From: Kaistella sp.
GTDB lineage: Bacteria; Bacteroidota; Bacteroidia; Flavobacteriales; Weeksellaceae
Length of the DNA: 64,000 bases
Assembly: GCA_019459085.1 (NCBI GenBank)
Contig: JAIBEW010000019.1
Coordinates: 62,001-126,000, forward strand
Direction of reading: 5' to 3'
Under the pieces are notes generated by a model that saw only the letters and a program-made list of their open reading frames with translations, made no database searches and was not told the origin of the DNA. Shown here in pieces: positions 50,989-60,078 of this stretch. Positions within the stretch are counted from its first letter, which is position 1. Each line of letters starts with the position of its first letter. The translations under genes and the position numbers were made by a program.

Positions 50989-51471
50989 CTAAATATCAAA
51001 ATTATCGGTACGGAAATTCACTTTCTGGCGGATTTTAGAATCTACAGGAACGCCATTGCAGCTTGCCGGAACCCAGGTCGGAGCGATTTTCTTCAGCACC
51101 AGTTCCAGATCGCGGTAAAGCAGACTGCTGTTTGGAACCTCCGGTTTTAAAATAAAATTCTGCAGTTTTCCGGTCTTGTCAACGAACATAATCAGTTCAA
51201 AAGTTCCGTTCACCGAATACACGCCGCTGTCGAGATAGCTTTTCATGTTTCTGAAAAGAGATTCTTTAAATACATCTTCACCTCCCGAAAACTGTGCGTA
51301 ACCAGGTTTTTCACACTTCAACCGGTAAAATTCTGCAGGACTGTTCAGATCATAAAACACCGAAATTCTGCCAAATTCTTCTGCATTCTGCGAAATTTCA
51401 CTGTCCTCAATCAGGTTTTGGGCAGAGCTGAAACTAAATGTAAAAATCAGAAATAGAAATATATTTTTCAT
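50989..51471 (-). CDS. Secreted TonB-C-terminal-like protein (second copy)
   Basis: 160 residues from the ATG at 51471, giving the signal peptide MKNIFLFLIFTFSFSSA. The C-terminal part (FELIMFVDKTGKLQNFILKPEV and PTWVPASCNGVPVDSKIRQKVNF) repeats the W-x-PA-x2-xGvP pattern of the neighbouring gene. The two are likely an old tandem duplication. Function unknown. Confidence 0.7.
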   Translation of the reverse strand: MKNIFLFLIFTFSFSSAQNLIEDSEISQNAEEFGRISVFYDLNSPAEFYRLKCEKPGYAQFSGGEDVFKESLFRNMKSYLDSGVYSVNGTFELIMFVDKTGKLQNFILKPEVPNSSLLYRDLELVLKKIAPTWVPASCNGVPVDSKIRQKVNFRTDNFDI

Positions 51472-51534
51472 GTCTTGAATTTTGATTAAAGTTAGCAATT
51501 TTTTATATTTCTAACAATTAGCAGTAGGTGCATT

Positions 51535-52734
51535 TTAAAGCACCTCAATCTGATTTCTCAGAAGATCCTCGAATTCATCACGCTTTCTGATCAGATGTAC
51601 TTTTCCGTCCAAAAACAGAACTTCCGCCGGTTTCAGGCGCGAATTAAAATTGGAACTCATCTCGAATCCGTACGCTCCGGCATTTCTGAACACCAAAATA
51701 TCGCCTTCGCGAACTTCATTCAGTTTTCTGTCCCAAGCAAAAGTATCGGTTTCGCAGATATTTCCGACCACGGTGTAAATTCTTTCCGCACCTTTCGAAT
51801 TCGAAAGATTTTCGATCGTGTGATAGGAATCGTAAAACATAGGCCGGATGAGATGGTTAAAACCGGAGTTGATGCCCACAAAAACCGTGGCTGTCGTCTG
51901 TTTGATCACATTTGATTTTACGAGGAAATGCCCGCTTTTGCCTACCAGAAATTTTCCCGGTTCGAACCAGAGCTGAAACTTTTTTCCGGTTTCTTTCTGG
52001 TATTCGGAAAGCGCTTTTTCCACTTTTTTTCCTAAAGTTTTCACATCCGTTTCGATATCGCCGTCCTGATACGGAATTTTAAATCCGCTTCCCATATCCA
52101 GATATTTCAGATCGGGGAAATGTTCCGCCAGTTCAAACATGATTTCAAGACCCTGAAGAAAGACATCCGGATCTTTAATTTCGCTTCCGGTGTGCATATG
52201 AAGTCCTTCCACCAAAAGACCGGTCGATTTCATCACGCGTTCAATATGACGGAGCTGATGAATGGAAATCCCAAATTTTGAATCGATATGTCCCGTCGAA
52301 ATTTTATGGTTTCCGCCTGCATAAATGTGCGGATTGATTCTCACAAAAATCGGGTAAGAGCCACTGTATTTATTTCCGAACTGCTCCAGAATAGAAATAT
52401 TATCGATGTTGATGTGGACTTTAAGCTCCATCGCTTCCTCAATTTCAGCAAGATCAACACAGTTTGGCGTAAAAAGAATTTTATCATGCGTAAAACCTGC
52501 TTTCAGACCCAGTTTCACTTCATTGATGGATACACAGTCCAGACTTGCGCCCAAACCCTTCACGTATTTCAGGATATTGATGTTCGTAAGCGCTTTTGCA
52601 GCATAAAAGAAACGCGTATGTTTTGCAAAGGAAGAAGTGAGTTTTTCGTACTGAAGTTTAATGGATTCAGCATCATAAATATAGACGGGAGTTCCGAACT
52701 GATCGGCAATTTTAAGTAAATCTTTATTGGTCAT
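51535..52734 (-). CDS. lysA: Diaminopimelate decarboxylase
   Basis: PLP fold-type III enzyme of 399 residues that makes lysine from meso-diaminopimelate. The PLP Lys is in FFYAAKALTN near residue 47; HMHTGSEI, the EPGKFLVG phosphate-arginine region and NICETDTFAWD with the second-subunit Cys follow. The promoter-like TACTTTTG (52847-52840, minus) leaves a leader of about 100 nt with a small inverted repeat, but no lysine riboswitch. Confidence 0.95.
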   Translation of the reverse strand: MTNKDLLKIADQFGTPVYIYDAESIKLQYEKLTSSFAKHTRFFYAAKALTNINILKYVKGLGASLDCVSINEVKLGLKAGFTHDKILFTPNCVDLAEIEEAMELKVHINIDNISILEQFGNKYSGSYPIFVRINPHIYAGGNHKISTGHIDSKFGISIHQLRHIERVMKSTGLLVEGLHMHTGSEIKDPDVFLQGLEIMFELAEHFPDLKYLDMGSGFKIPYQDGDIETDVKTLGKKVEKALSEYQKETGKKFQLWFEPGKFLVGKSGHFLVKSNVIKQTTATVFVGINSGFNHLIRPMFYDSYHTIENLSNSKGAERIYTVVGNICETDTFAWDRKLNEVREGDILVFRNAGAYGFEMSSNFNSRLKPAEVLFLDGKVHLIRKRDEFEDLLRNQIEVL

Positions 52735-52839
52735 GTTGAAAGTAATTTAAAGGTTAAACGGAACAGAAATGGGAGATTTGAGTAAGGGAATTGACCACAT
52801 ATTCAGGTTCCGGTTGCTGTTGTATCAATAAACAGCATG

Positions 52840-52847
52840 CAAAAGTA
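52840..52847 (-). promoter_or_regulatory. -7 element of lysA with hairpin leader
   Basis: TACTTTTG on the minus strand. Just inside the transcript, GCTGTT and AACAGC (about 52816-52836) can form a 6-bp stem with a 9-nt loop. Confidence 0.4.
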
Positions 52848-52864
52848 TAAATTTTCCGGAAACT

Positions 52865-54088
52865 CTATTCCGGAATGCTCTGGATTTCAAAATCTCCTCG
52901 CAAAAGGCCGAGTTTCAGATCATTTTCGATTTCCGGAGTCGGATTTTTGAGATCGATTTTCAGTTTTATGATTTTGTTCCAGGTCTGGATTTGCGTGTGT
53001 AGATCATAAAACCCGTAAGCCGTAAGTTTTCCTCTTTTAATGATCAGAAATGATTTTTCGCCGAGGGTCCGCCCTTCAGCAAGCCACATTTCCGTGCGTT
53101 TTTCAAGGCTGATCTGTTTTGTAAAGATTTCCGGGTCAGCGAACTGCTGCTGAGTTCCAATGAAGTTTACCGCTTTTAAACCCTGAGTAAAAGATTTAAA
53201 TCTCAACAAAGGTTTTTCGTCTTTGTTGTTGACGACCTTATCAACCAAATATTTTTCTTTTTTATGATAAAGCCCGAACTGAAGATTTTCCCTTTTATGG
53301 TAACCTTTGGTTTTCATGATGAGCTTGGCGAGAATATCGTGGCCGGCCAGTTCATAATTGATCTGCTCCGCTTCCTCCTGAATCTGCCTGTTTTTTTTGG
53401 ATTTGGAATTGAATACCGTTTTCGAAAATTTGCTTAAATCATCCACAAAATCTGAAAAAATAATTTTTCCTTCTGCATTCTGGAAATAGATAATTCCCCG
53501 CTCCGACGGTAAATCCTGGGTTAAATCGCGGACTTTGTTCAGGTAGGTTTTCGCGTTGATTTCTTCGTGATGCTGTTGAATGATTTCAGAGTCTTTGTCT
53601 TTAATCATCAGCAGTTTAAAAAGATCCAGCGTCGCGCGCGCATCGCCCGAAGCGCGGTGAGCATCCAACAACGGAATTCCCAAAGATTTCACGAGTTTTC
53701 CGAGGGAATAGCTTTCTGCTTCCGGAATAAGTTTTTTTGCAAGCGGAATGGTATCGACGGTATTGATTTTGAAATCGTATCCAAGCCTTTTAAATTCCTG
53801 GCGAAGCATGCGGTAGTCAAATTCAATATTATGACCGACTAAAGTGGTGTTTTGGGTAATTTCGATGACTCTTTTTGCAATTTCGTGGAATCTTGGGGCT
53901 GTTCTCACCATTTTTGGCGAAATTTTCGTGAGTTTCTGCACAAAAGGAGTGATTTCGCTTTCGGGATTCACCAAAGAAATAAACTGGTCAACAATTTGAT
54001 GACCGTCGTACTTATACACCGCAATTTCAATGATGCTTTCCTTCCTGAAACCTGCTCCGTTACTTTCTATATCGATTACTGAATACAT
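52865..54088 (-). CDS. DEDDh exonuclease with decayed GIY-YIG domain
   Basis: 407 residues. N-terminal DnaQ-type 3'-5' exonuclease (about 1-165) with the full set Asp6, Glu8, Asp91, His144 and Asp149. A second domain from about 193 (LPSERGIIYFQNAEGKIIF) aligns with the GIY-YIG nuclease of DnaQ-UvrC fusion proteins, but the second Tyr-x-Gly segment and the catalytic Arg are not visible (IIFSDFVDDLSKFSKTVF). The rest has the C-terminal layout of such fusions. The exonuclease should be active and the second nuclease not. Confidence 0.85.
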   Translation of the reverse strand: MYSVIDIESNGAGFRKESIIEIAVYKYDGHQIVDQFISLVNPESEITPFVQKLTKISPKMVRTAPRFHEIAKRVIEITQNTTLVGHNIEFDYRMLRQEFKRLGYDFKINTVDTIPLAKKLIPEAESYSLGKLVKSLGIPLLDAHRASGDARATLDLFKLLMIKDKDSEIIQQHHEEINAKTYLNKVRDLTQDLPSERGIIYFQNAEGKIIFSDFVDDLSKFSKTVFNSKSKKNRQIQEEAEQINYELAGHDILAKLIMKTKGYHKRENLQFGLYHKKEKYLVDKVVNNKDEKPLLRFKSFTQGLKAVNFIGTQQQFADPEIFTKQISLEKRTEMWLAEGRTLGEKSFLIIKRGKLTAYGFYDLHTQIQTWNKIIKLKIDLKNPTPEIENDLKLGLLRGDFEIQSIPE

Positions 54089-54128
54089 TTCTTAAGATTA
54101 TGGCAATTGGCCAAAAGCGAACCGCAAT

Positions 54129-55652
54129 TTATTTTCTTCTTCTCAATCCAAACATTCCAAGAACAAATTTAGCGCTTTCTCTCGCCAAAGTGGTCGTAAA
54201 AGTTCGTCCTGCTCTGGATTTCATGACCGTTTCAAACATTCCGGGTTCTTCTTTTACGGGTTTCGAGTTTTTGTTGGCAGGCAAATCCTGTGCCGCCTGT
54301 TCCATTCTGGAGGTGAGCATTTCATACGCAGAATCTTTGTTCATCAACTCTTCATACTTTTTCACCAAAGCAGAACGTTCGGTTAATGCTGACACTTCCG
54401 TTTCACTCAGAATATCCATTCTGGATTCAGGTGATTTCAGATAAGTGTGAACCAAAGGGGTCGGAATGCCTTTTTCATCCAGCGCTGTGATGAATGCTTC
54501 GCCGATGCCGAGGTTCTGAATGAGTTCATCGGCGGTATAATATTCCGTAATCGGATAATTTTCTACGGCTTTTGTAATTTCTTTCCTGTCTTTTGCGGTA
54601 AATCCGCGGAGTGCGTGCTGGATTTTCAATCCAAGTTGTGACAACACATTCTCCGGAACATCGCCGGGAACCTGAGTGATAAAATAAATCCCGACGCCTT
54701 TGGACCGGATCAGTTTTACCATGGTTTCAATCTGGTTCAGCAATGCTTTTGAAGCTTCATTGAAAATCAGATGTGCTTCATCAATAAAAAGCACCAATTT
54801 GGGCTTCCCTGAATCCCCTTCTTCGGGGAAAGTCATATAAATTTCGGCAAACAGCGAAAGCATAAAGGTGGAAAAAAGCTGTGGCTTGCTCTGGATGTTT
54901 CCGACTCTTAAAATATTCACCACTCCTTTACCGTCGCGCTGCTGAAGCAGATCTTCTACATCAAAACTCGGTTCTCCAAAAAACTGAGCGGCCCCCTGCT
55001 GTTCCAAAGCTACGATAGACCTAAGAATCGCTCCTAAAGAAGCCGGAGAAATGGATCCGTAATTATTCGACAGATCCGCTTTTCCCTGAGGATTATCCGT
55101 TACGTATCTCAGGACTTTTTTGAGGTCTTCCAGATCAATCAGCGGCAAACCTTTATCGTCGCAATATTTAAAAACAATGGAAATGATGCTTTGCTGGGTA
55201 TCATTCAGTTCGAGAATTTTTGAAAGCAGAACCGGCCCGAATTCCGTAACAGTTGCCCTTAATTTCACGCCTTTTTCACCGGAAATCGTAAGCAGTTCGA
55301 CCGGAAAAGCCTGTGGCTGATATGAAAATCGGGTTTTAGCATTCCGTTCCGCAATAACCGAATTCTCTACTCCCGGTTCTGTAATTCCTGAAAAATCTCC
55401 TTTAACATCCAAAACCAGAGACGGAATTCCCGCATGCGAAAGCTGTTCTGCAAAAACCTGCAGCGTTTTGGTCTTCCCGGTTCCGGTTGCCCCCGCAATA
55501 AGGCCATGTCGGTTTATGGTCTTGAGGGGAATCGTGATATCCACTTCAGTGACCACCTCGCCGTCGAGCATTGCCTTACCTAAAGTAATAAATTCACCTT
55601 TCGGGATATATTTTGAGGAAATTTCCTGAATGAATTTCGCTTGATCTGCCAT
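54129..55652 (-). CDS. HerA-like DUF853 ATPase
   Basis: 507 residues. Walker A GATGTGKTKTLQ near residue 54, Walker B LVLFIDEAHLIFNEAS, and the phosphate-sensing YFITQVPGDVPENVLSQLG segment are those of the DUF853 branch of HerA/FtsK-type ATPases. The C-terminus is basic (FGLRRRK). These are predicted DNA or protein translocases of unclear task. Same strand as the exonuclease, 40 bp upstream of it. Confidence 0.9.
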   Translation of the reverse strand: MADQAKFIQEISSKYIPKGEFITLGKAMLDGEVVTEVDITIPLKTINRHGLIAGATGTGKTKTLQVFAEQLSHAGIPSLVLDVKGDFSGITEPGVENSVIAERNAKTRFSYQPQAFPVELLTISGEKGVKLRATVTEFGPVLLSKILELNDTQQSIISIVFKYCDDKGLPLIDLEDLKKVLRYVTDNPQGKADLSNNYGSISPASLGAILRSIVALEQQGAAQFFGEPSFDVEDLLQQRDGKGVVNILRVGNIQSKPQLFSTFMLSLFAEIYMTFPEEGDSGKPKLVLFIDEAHLIFNEASKALLNQIETMVKLIRSKGVGIYFITQVPGDVPENVLSQLGLKIQHALRGFTAKDRKEITKAVENYPITEYYTADELIQNLGIGEAFITALDEKGIPTPLVHTYLKSPESRMDILSETEVSALTERSALVKKYEELMNKDSAYEMLTSRMEQAAQDLPANKNSKPVKEEPGMFETVMKSRAGRTFTTTLARESAKFVLGMFGLRRRK

Positions 55653-55848
55653 TCTGAAGTATGATTTGATGGGTTAAAGATAAAAAATATTGCAGGATTT
55701 TTATTTTTTTGAATGATTTACCACTGCGAATCGTTCTCCTCATCATATCATAAATAAAATCTGATCAGAATCTGTAGTTTCTTTTCAGCATTTGTGAAAT
55801 CCGTTGAAATGATCTTTGAATGCCGTGCTGAACCTGCTCTTTTTTTAG

Positions 55849-55856
55849 TAAATTTG
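55849..55856 (+). promoter_or_regulatory. -7 element of the GreA-like gene
   Basis: TAAATTTG ends 6 nt before the in-frame ATG at 55863 and 21 nt before that at 55878, and excludes the upstream frame start at 55794. Confidence 0.5.
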
Positions 55857-55877
55857 TTCATAATGAAAAGCATAAAA

Positions 55878-56321
55878 ATGGAAAGAACAGAAATCATTGA
55901 AAGAATTATTGAAGAACAGAAAAAGATAATTGATAACCTGCAGGAATCGGTAAACCGTTATAAATCTGCATCTGATCTGGATGAAGATGATACCTCGGAT
56001 CCGGACGATTATGCGCGGCAAACCGAAGCAAAAGACATGCAGCTGCGTTTTGAAAAAATGCTGAACGAGGCCACGCAGAATTTAAATCTTCTTGACAGTG
56101 AAAAAGAAATACCACACACCGAAATTGAAAACGGAAGTTTGGTAGAAACTGATAAAAACTACCTGTATATCGGCATTTCAGTTCCTGTCTTTAAAGTTGA
56201 AGACAAGGAAGTGATTTCATTCTCGGGAGATGCACCAGTTTTTCAGGAGATAAAAGGAAAAAAAGCCGGAGACAAGGTAAAAATTGGGGAGAACTCTTTC
56301 GAAATAAAAAATATTTACTGA
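55878..56321 (+). CDS. GreA/GreB-like protein
   Basis: 147 residues from the ATG at 55878 (ATG at 55863 also possible). An N-terminal coiled coil (ERIIEEQKKIIDNLQESVNRY, about 5-75) and a C-terminal FKBP-like Gre domain ending AGDKVKIGENSFEIKNIY match transcript-cleavage factors. The acidic tip residues that support cleavage in GreA are represented by DLDEDDTSDPDD, an acidic loop in the coiled coil. It may act in the polymerase secondary channel like the DksA-like protein at 13.5 kb. Confidence 0.8.
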   Translation: MERTEIIERIIEEQKKIIDNLQESVNRYKSASDLDEDDTSDPDDYARQTEAKDMQLRFEKMLNEATQNLNLLDSEKEIPHTEIENGSLVETDKNYLYIGISVPVFKVEDKEVISFSGDAPVFQEIKGKKAGDKVKIGENSFEIKNIY

Positions 56322-56324
56322 TAT

Positions 56325-57374
56325 ATGAAGACCATCTTAGTTCGTTTTTTAATGGGTATTCTACTCGCATCTTCAGTGCTTCATTACGGGCAGGGAACGT
56401 TCGAGCCTGTAGAAATCCAGTCGAGCACCGATTATATACACCAGAAAACTAAAGTTGTTTTTCCCAAAACCCTGCACGGATTTAAGAGGAGTCGTGTAGT
56501 GGTGTATGACCAGAATCGGAGCAATGTAGGCAGTTCATATAAAATGAAAATTGATAAAAAACTGACTACAGTAAGCGTCTACTTATATCCAGCAGAAGTT
56601 TCCAATGATAACCTGAGAGACCAGTTTTTGGCATTTAACATTGCTGTAAACAGAAATGCGACAAACGAACAGGCACTGAAACCGGAGTTGGTGAAAATCA
56701 ATTCCGGAACAGTTATTTTAAATGGTATTATAACTGTCTTTGACTATAATCTGATCGTTCCAGACTTTATGAAAGGTCAGAAAGAACAGTCTAACAAGTC
56801 CCTGTTCTCGCTTTACGATTGTGGCAAATGGAATATCAAGATCAGGATTACAAGCGAGAATCAGAATCAAGAAAAACTTCTGCAGCTTGAAAAATTGTTT
56901 TTAGCTTCTTTCAATCCTACTAAAATCGCAGAAGATCACAGAATAACTGGGCGAAAACGTCCAAACATCATTATTTCGAAAACTGCCCAAAGCGACAGTC
57001 TGCTGCTAAAATCTACAATCGCGGAAGCTAACGCAAAAATAGATTGGCTCGACAAGAATAAATCAGCAGCGGAACTTTCAACCGGGTTAAGCGATTTCGA
57101 AATGGAATCTCAGGAATTTGCAATTGCTGAGAAAATAAAGTTTTACAAAGAAAATAAAGATAAACTAAGTGGAAGCCCTGAAACCACAGCATATTTCGAA
57201 GATCTTCAGAAAATAATCGACAATGGGCATTTAAAAGATTTGATCTGGACTCTCACAGGTGGTGTCGTTGATTTTCCGGAGGGTGCAGCAAGAAAACACC
57301 GTTATGATGAGTTTGTAAAACAGAATAATATTGCCCGCAAGGTGGAGGAAATAATGTACCGGGTATATTTATAG
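56325..57374 (+). CDS. Secreted protein of unknown function
   Basis: 349 residues with a signal peptide (MKTILVRFLMGILLASSVLHYGQ). The mature part is a mixed alpha/beta sequence with no domain that I recognise. It lies 3 bp behind the GreA-like gene and 3 bp before the TauE exporter gene, so the three are probably co-transcribed. Confidence 0.72.
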   Translation: MKTILVRFLMGILLASSVLHYGQGTFEPVEIQSSTDYIHQKTKVVFPKTLHGFKRSRVVVYDQNRSNVGSSYKMKIDKKLTTVSVYLYPAEVSNDNLRDQFLAFNIAVNRNATNEQALKPELVKINSGTVILNGIITVFDYNLIVPDFMKGQKEQSNKSLFSLYDCGKWNIKIRITSENQNQEKLLQLEKLFLASFNPTKIAEDHRITGRKRPNIIISKTAQSDSLLLKSTIAEANAKIDWLDKNKSAAELSTGLSDFEMESQEFAIAEKIKFYKENKDKLSGSPETTAYFEDLQKIIDNGHLKDLIWTLTGGVVDFPEGAARKHRYDEFVKQNNIARKVEEIMYRVYL

Positions 57375-57377
57375 GAT

Positions 57378-58178
57378 ATGGAATTTTTAGGATATTTTTC
57401 AGCAATTGTCATCGGTTTGGTAATGGGTCTTATCGGTGGTGGCGGCAGTATTTTAAGCGTTCCAATATTTGTGTACGTTTTCGGCTTTGATGCCGTTACC
57501 GCAACGGCACTTTCACTTTTTGTCGTCGGAATTACCAGTCTTGTGGGAACTGCAGGATTCATCCGTCAAAAGCAGATTGATTTCAGAACTGCATTTACTT
57601 TTGGGATTCCGTCTATTTTTGGAGTTTTATTTTCCCGACGACTTGTACTGCCTTATCTTCCCGATTATATCATTAACAGATGGGGAATCACCCTGACCAA
57701 AGACATGTTTCTTCTGCTTCTTTTTGCGATACTGATGCTTATTGCATCATTTAAAATGATCAGAAAAATAGAAAGACCCAGACTCAGAAAATCGGAAGAT
57801 TCCAATTATACGATTCTCATTTCTCAGGGTCTGCTCGTAGGAATTGTTACGGGATTGATCGGCGCCGGAGGCGGCTTCCTGATTGTTCCGGCTCTTATTA
57901 TGCTTTTAGGCCTCAATATGAAAAAAGCGGTTGCAACTTCCCTTTTTATTATTTCGATGAATTCCATCTCCGGGTTCTTAAGCACCATGAAAATGGTAAA
58001 ACACGACTGGGATTTCCTTCTCATCTTCACTGGATTATCTGTTGTGGGAATGTTTGCCGGACTCGCAGTTGCAAAAAAAATGGACGGCCGTAAACTGAAA
58101 CCGCTTTTCGGTTGGACGGTCCTCGCAATGGGATGTTTCATCATTATAAAAGAAATCTTTCTGGAACAGAAATATTAA
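57378..58178 (+). CDS. TauE/SafE-family sulfite/anion exporter
   Basis: Membrane protein of 266 residues with about eight transmembrane helices in two repeats, each with a Gly-rich start: GLVMGLIGGGGSILSVPI and GIVTGLIGAGGGFLIVPAL, the TauE/SafE (DUF81) signature. Such proteins carry sulfite, sulfoacetate or related anions out of the cell. Immediately upstream of the persulfide operon, consistent with export of sulfite made by persulfide oxidation. Confidence 0.92.
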   Translation: MEFLGYFSAIVIGLVMGLIGGGGSILSVPIFVYVFGFDAVTATALSLFVVGITSLVGTAGFIRQKQIDFRTAFTFGIPSIFGVLFSRRLVLPYLPDYIINRWGITLTKDMFLLLLFAILMLIASFKMIRKIERPRLRKSEDSNYTILISQGLLVGIVTGLIGAGGGFLIVPALIMLLGLNMKKAVATSLFIISMNSISGFLSTMKMVKHDWDFLLIFTGLSVVGMFAGLAVAKKMDGRKLKPLFGWTVLAMGCFIIIKEIFLEQKY

Positions 58179-58201
58179 ACGGTCTCTGCATACTTTAAAA
58201 C

Positions 58202-58213
58202 TGATATAAATCA
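58202..58213. promoter_or_regulatory. Fnr/Crp-like palindrome before the persulfide operon
   Basis: TGAT-ATAA-ATCA is a perfect TGAT-N4-ATCA palindrome, like the Fnr half-site pattern. It lies in the 125-bp gap between tauE and the persulfide dioxygenase gene. One such 8-base match is expected by chance in about 65 kb, so the position rather than the sequence is the argument. Confidence 0.4.
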
Positions 58214-58303
58214 TTCACAGAATCAATTGTTTTTAAGTCTCAGATTAAAATTCCGAAGCACTAAATTGTCGAAATTTGCAGGGTTAATCTAAAGTTTTTT
58301 GAA

Positions 58304-59716
58304 ATGAAAATAGAACAAATATATACCGGTTGTCTGGCTCAGGGCGCATATTACATCGTTTCTGAGGACGAAGCAGTTATTATCGACCCTCTGCGTGAAA
58401 CAAAACCATACATCGCGCGACTTGAAAAAGACCACGTAAAGCTCAAATATATTTTCGAGACCCATTTTCATGCAGATTTTGTATCCGGTCATCTGGATCT
58501 TTCCAAAAATACCGGTGCTGCCATAGTCTTTGGACCTACTGCAGAACCAGATTTTGAAGCGGTTATTGCAGAAGACGGACAGATTTTTGAAATCGGGAAA
58601 ATAAAGATAAAAGTCCTTCATACTCCGGGTCATACAATGGAAAGCTCCACTTTTCTTCTGATTGATGAAAACGGAAAAGAAACCGCCATTTTTTCCGGTG
58701 ATACTTTATTCCTCGGCGATGTCGGCAGGCCCGATCTGGCTCAGAAAGCGGCACACATGACTCAGGAAGAACTGGCAGGAATATTATATGAAAGCCTGCA
58801 AAGCAAAATTATGCCGCTTGCCGATGACATTATTGTGTATCCTGCACACGGCGCCGGTTCTGCCTGTGGTAAAAACATGCAGAAAGAAACCGTCGATACG
58901 CTCGGAAATCAGAAAAAAACTAATTATGCCCTGAATCAGCCTGACAAAGAATCTTTTGTAAGGGAAGTTCTAGACGGTCTTTCGCAGCCACCGAAATATT
59001 TTGGCATGAATGTCGCCCTCAACAAAGGCGGTTACGAAAATTTTGAAAATGTGCTCGAGAAAGGCAATAAACCCGTTTCTGTTGAAGACTTCGAAGTTCT
59101 GGCCGAAGAAACCGGAGCGCTGATTTTAGACACGAGAAACGCCGCTGATTTTCATACAGGTTTTATTCCGAATTCCATCAATATCGGATTGAAAGGCGAT
59201 TTTGCACCTTGGGTGGGTACGATGATTGTGGATGTAAAGCAGCCAATTCTGCTCGTTTCCGATCCGGGAACGGAGGAAGAAGTCATTACCCGCCTTTCAA
59301 GAGTAGGTTTTGACCACGTGTTGGGATATCTGGAGGGAAGTTTTGATTCCTGGAAAAATTCCGGTAAAGAAACCGACCGCATTGAAAGAATTTCAGCCGA
59401 AGAATTTGCACAAAAATTTAAGGAAAACACCAAAGTAATTGATGTAAGAAAAGAGAGTGAATATGCGTCGGAACATGTAAATGAAGCTTATCAGCGACCG
59501 CTTGCTGACATTAACGAATGGGTAAATTCCCTTGATAATGAAGAACATTTCTTTATTCACTGTGCAGGAGGCTACCGAAGCATGATTGCCGCAAGTATTC
59601 TGAATTCCCGCGGCATCAGAAACTTTACCGAAATTGAGGGCGGTTTCAATAAAATTATGGAAACCGGAGTTCCCAGAAGTAATTTCGTGTGTCAGAGCAA
59701 AACTTTAAAATCATGA
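58304..59716 (+). CDS. Persulfide dioxygenase-rhodanese fusion (CstB-like)
   Basis: 470 residues in three parts. The N-terminal metallo-beta-lactamase domain (about 1-240) has ETHFHADFVSGH, HTPGHTMES, FSGDTLFLGDVGRPD and PAHGAGSACGK, as in ETHE1/CstB persulfide dioxygenases that oxidise persulfide to sulfite. A middle rhodanese-like domain (about 255-350) lacks the catalytic Cys (LLVSDPGTEEE). The C-terminal rhodanese (about 365-465) carries Cys420 in HCAGGYRS. First gene of an operon of five sulfur-related genes after an Fnr-like site. Confidence 0.92.
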   Translation: MKIEQIYTGCLAQGAYYIVSEDEAVIIDPLRETKPYIARLEKDHVKLKYIFETHFHADFVSGHLDLSKNTGAAIVFGPTAEPDFEAVIAEDGQIFEIGKIKIKVLHTPGHTMESSTFLLIDENGKETAIFSGDTLFLGDVGRPDLAQKAAHMTQEELAGILYESLQSKIMPLADDIIVYPAHGAGSACGKNMQKETVDTLGNQKKTNYALNQPDKESFVREVLDGLSQPPKYFGMNVALNKGGYENFENVLEKGNKPVSVEDFEVLAEETGALILDTRNAADFHTGFIPNSINIGLKGDFAPWVGTMIVDVKQPILLVSDPGTEEEVITRLSRVGFDHVLGYLEGSFDSWKNSGKETDRIERISAEEFAQKFKENTKVIDVRKESEYASEHVNEAYQRPLADINEWVNSLDNEEHFFIHCAGGYRSMIAASILNSRGIRNFTEIEGGFNKIMETGVPRSNFVCQSKTLKS

Positions 59717-60078
59717 AGATAACCAGTTTAATTATTCTTATTCTTTCTCTAGCGGTTTCCTGTACAGCTACAGTTCCGGCTTTGGAAACCAACCGTGCTG
59801 AAATAAAAGAAATGGTTAAAAATAACAGCGCCACATTGATTGATGTGCGGATTCCCGAACAGTTTAATGAAAACAGCGTTCCGAATGCCGTGAATATTCC
59901 GTTGGCTGAGCTGGCATCACATCTGGATTTTTTAAAAAGCCAAAAAGAGGTGGTGGTTTTCTGCAACAGAGGGATTCAGGCGAAACAGGCCGTTGAATTT
60001 CTCAGAAAAAACGGCGTGGAAAATGTTCACGACGGTAAAACACTCGATAATATAAAAGCCATTAAAAACGAAAAATAA
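59713..60078 (+). CDS. Rhodanese lipoprotein
   Basis: 121 residues from the ATG at 59713, which overlaps the previous stop (ATGA). Lipobox LAVSC (Cys17). One rhodanese domain with LIDVRIPEQFNENSVPNAVNIP and active Cys84 in VVFCNRGIQA. It carries sulfane sulfur at the periplasmic face of a membrane. The longer frame from 59689 would lose the signal peptide. Confidence 0.88.
   Translation: MKITSLIILILSLAVSCTATVPALETNRAEIKEMVKNNSATLIDVRIPEQFNENSVPNAVNIPLAELASHLDFLKSQKEVVVFCNRGIQAKQAVEFLRKNGVENVHDGKTLDNIKAIKNEK

Noticed and set aside
52735-52864. Lysine riboswitch before lysA
   Set aside because: The leader is only about 100 nt, too short for the five-helix lysine aptamer, and shows one small stem only.
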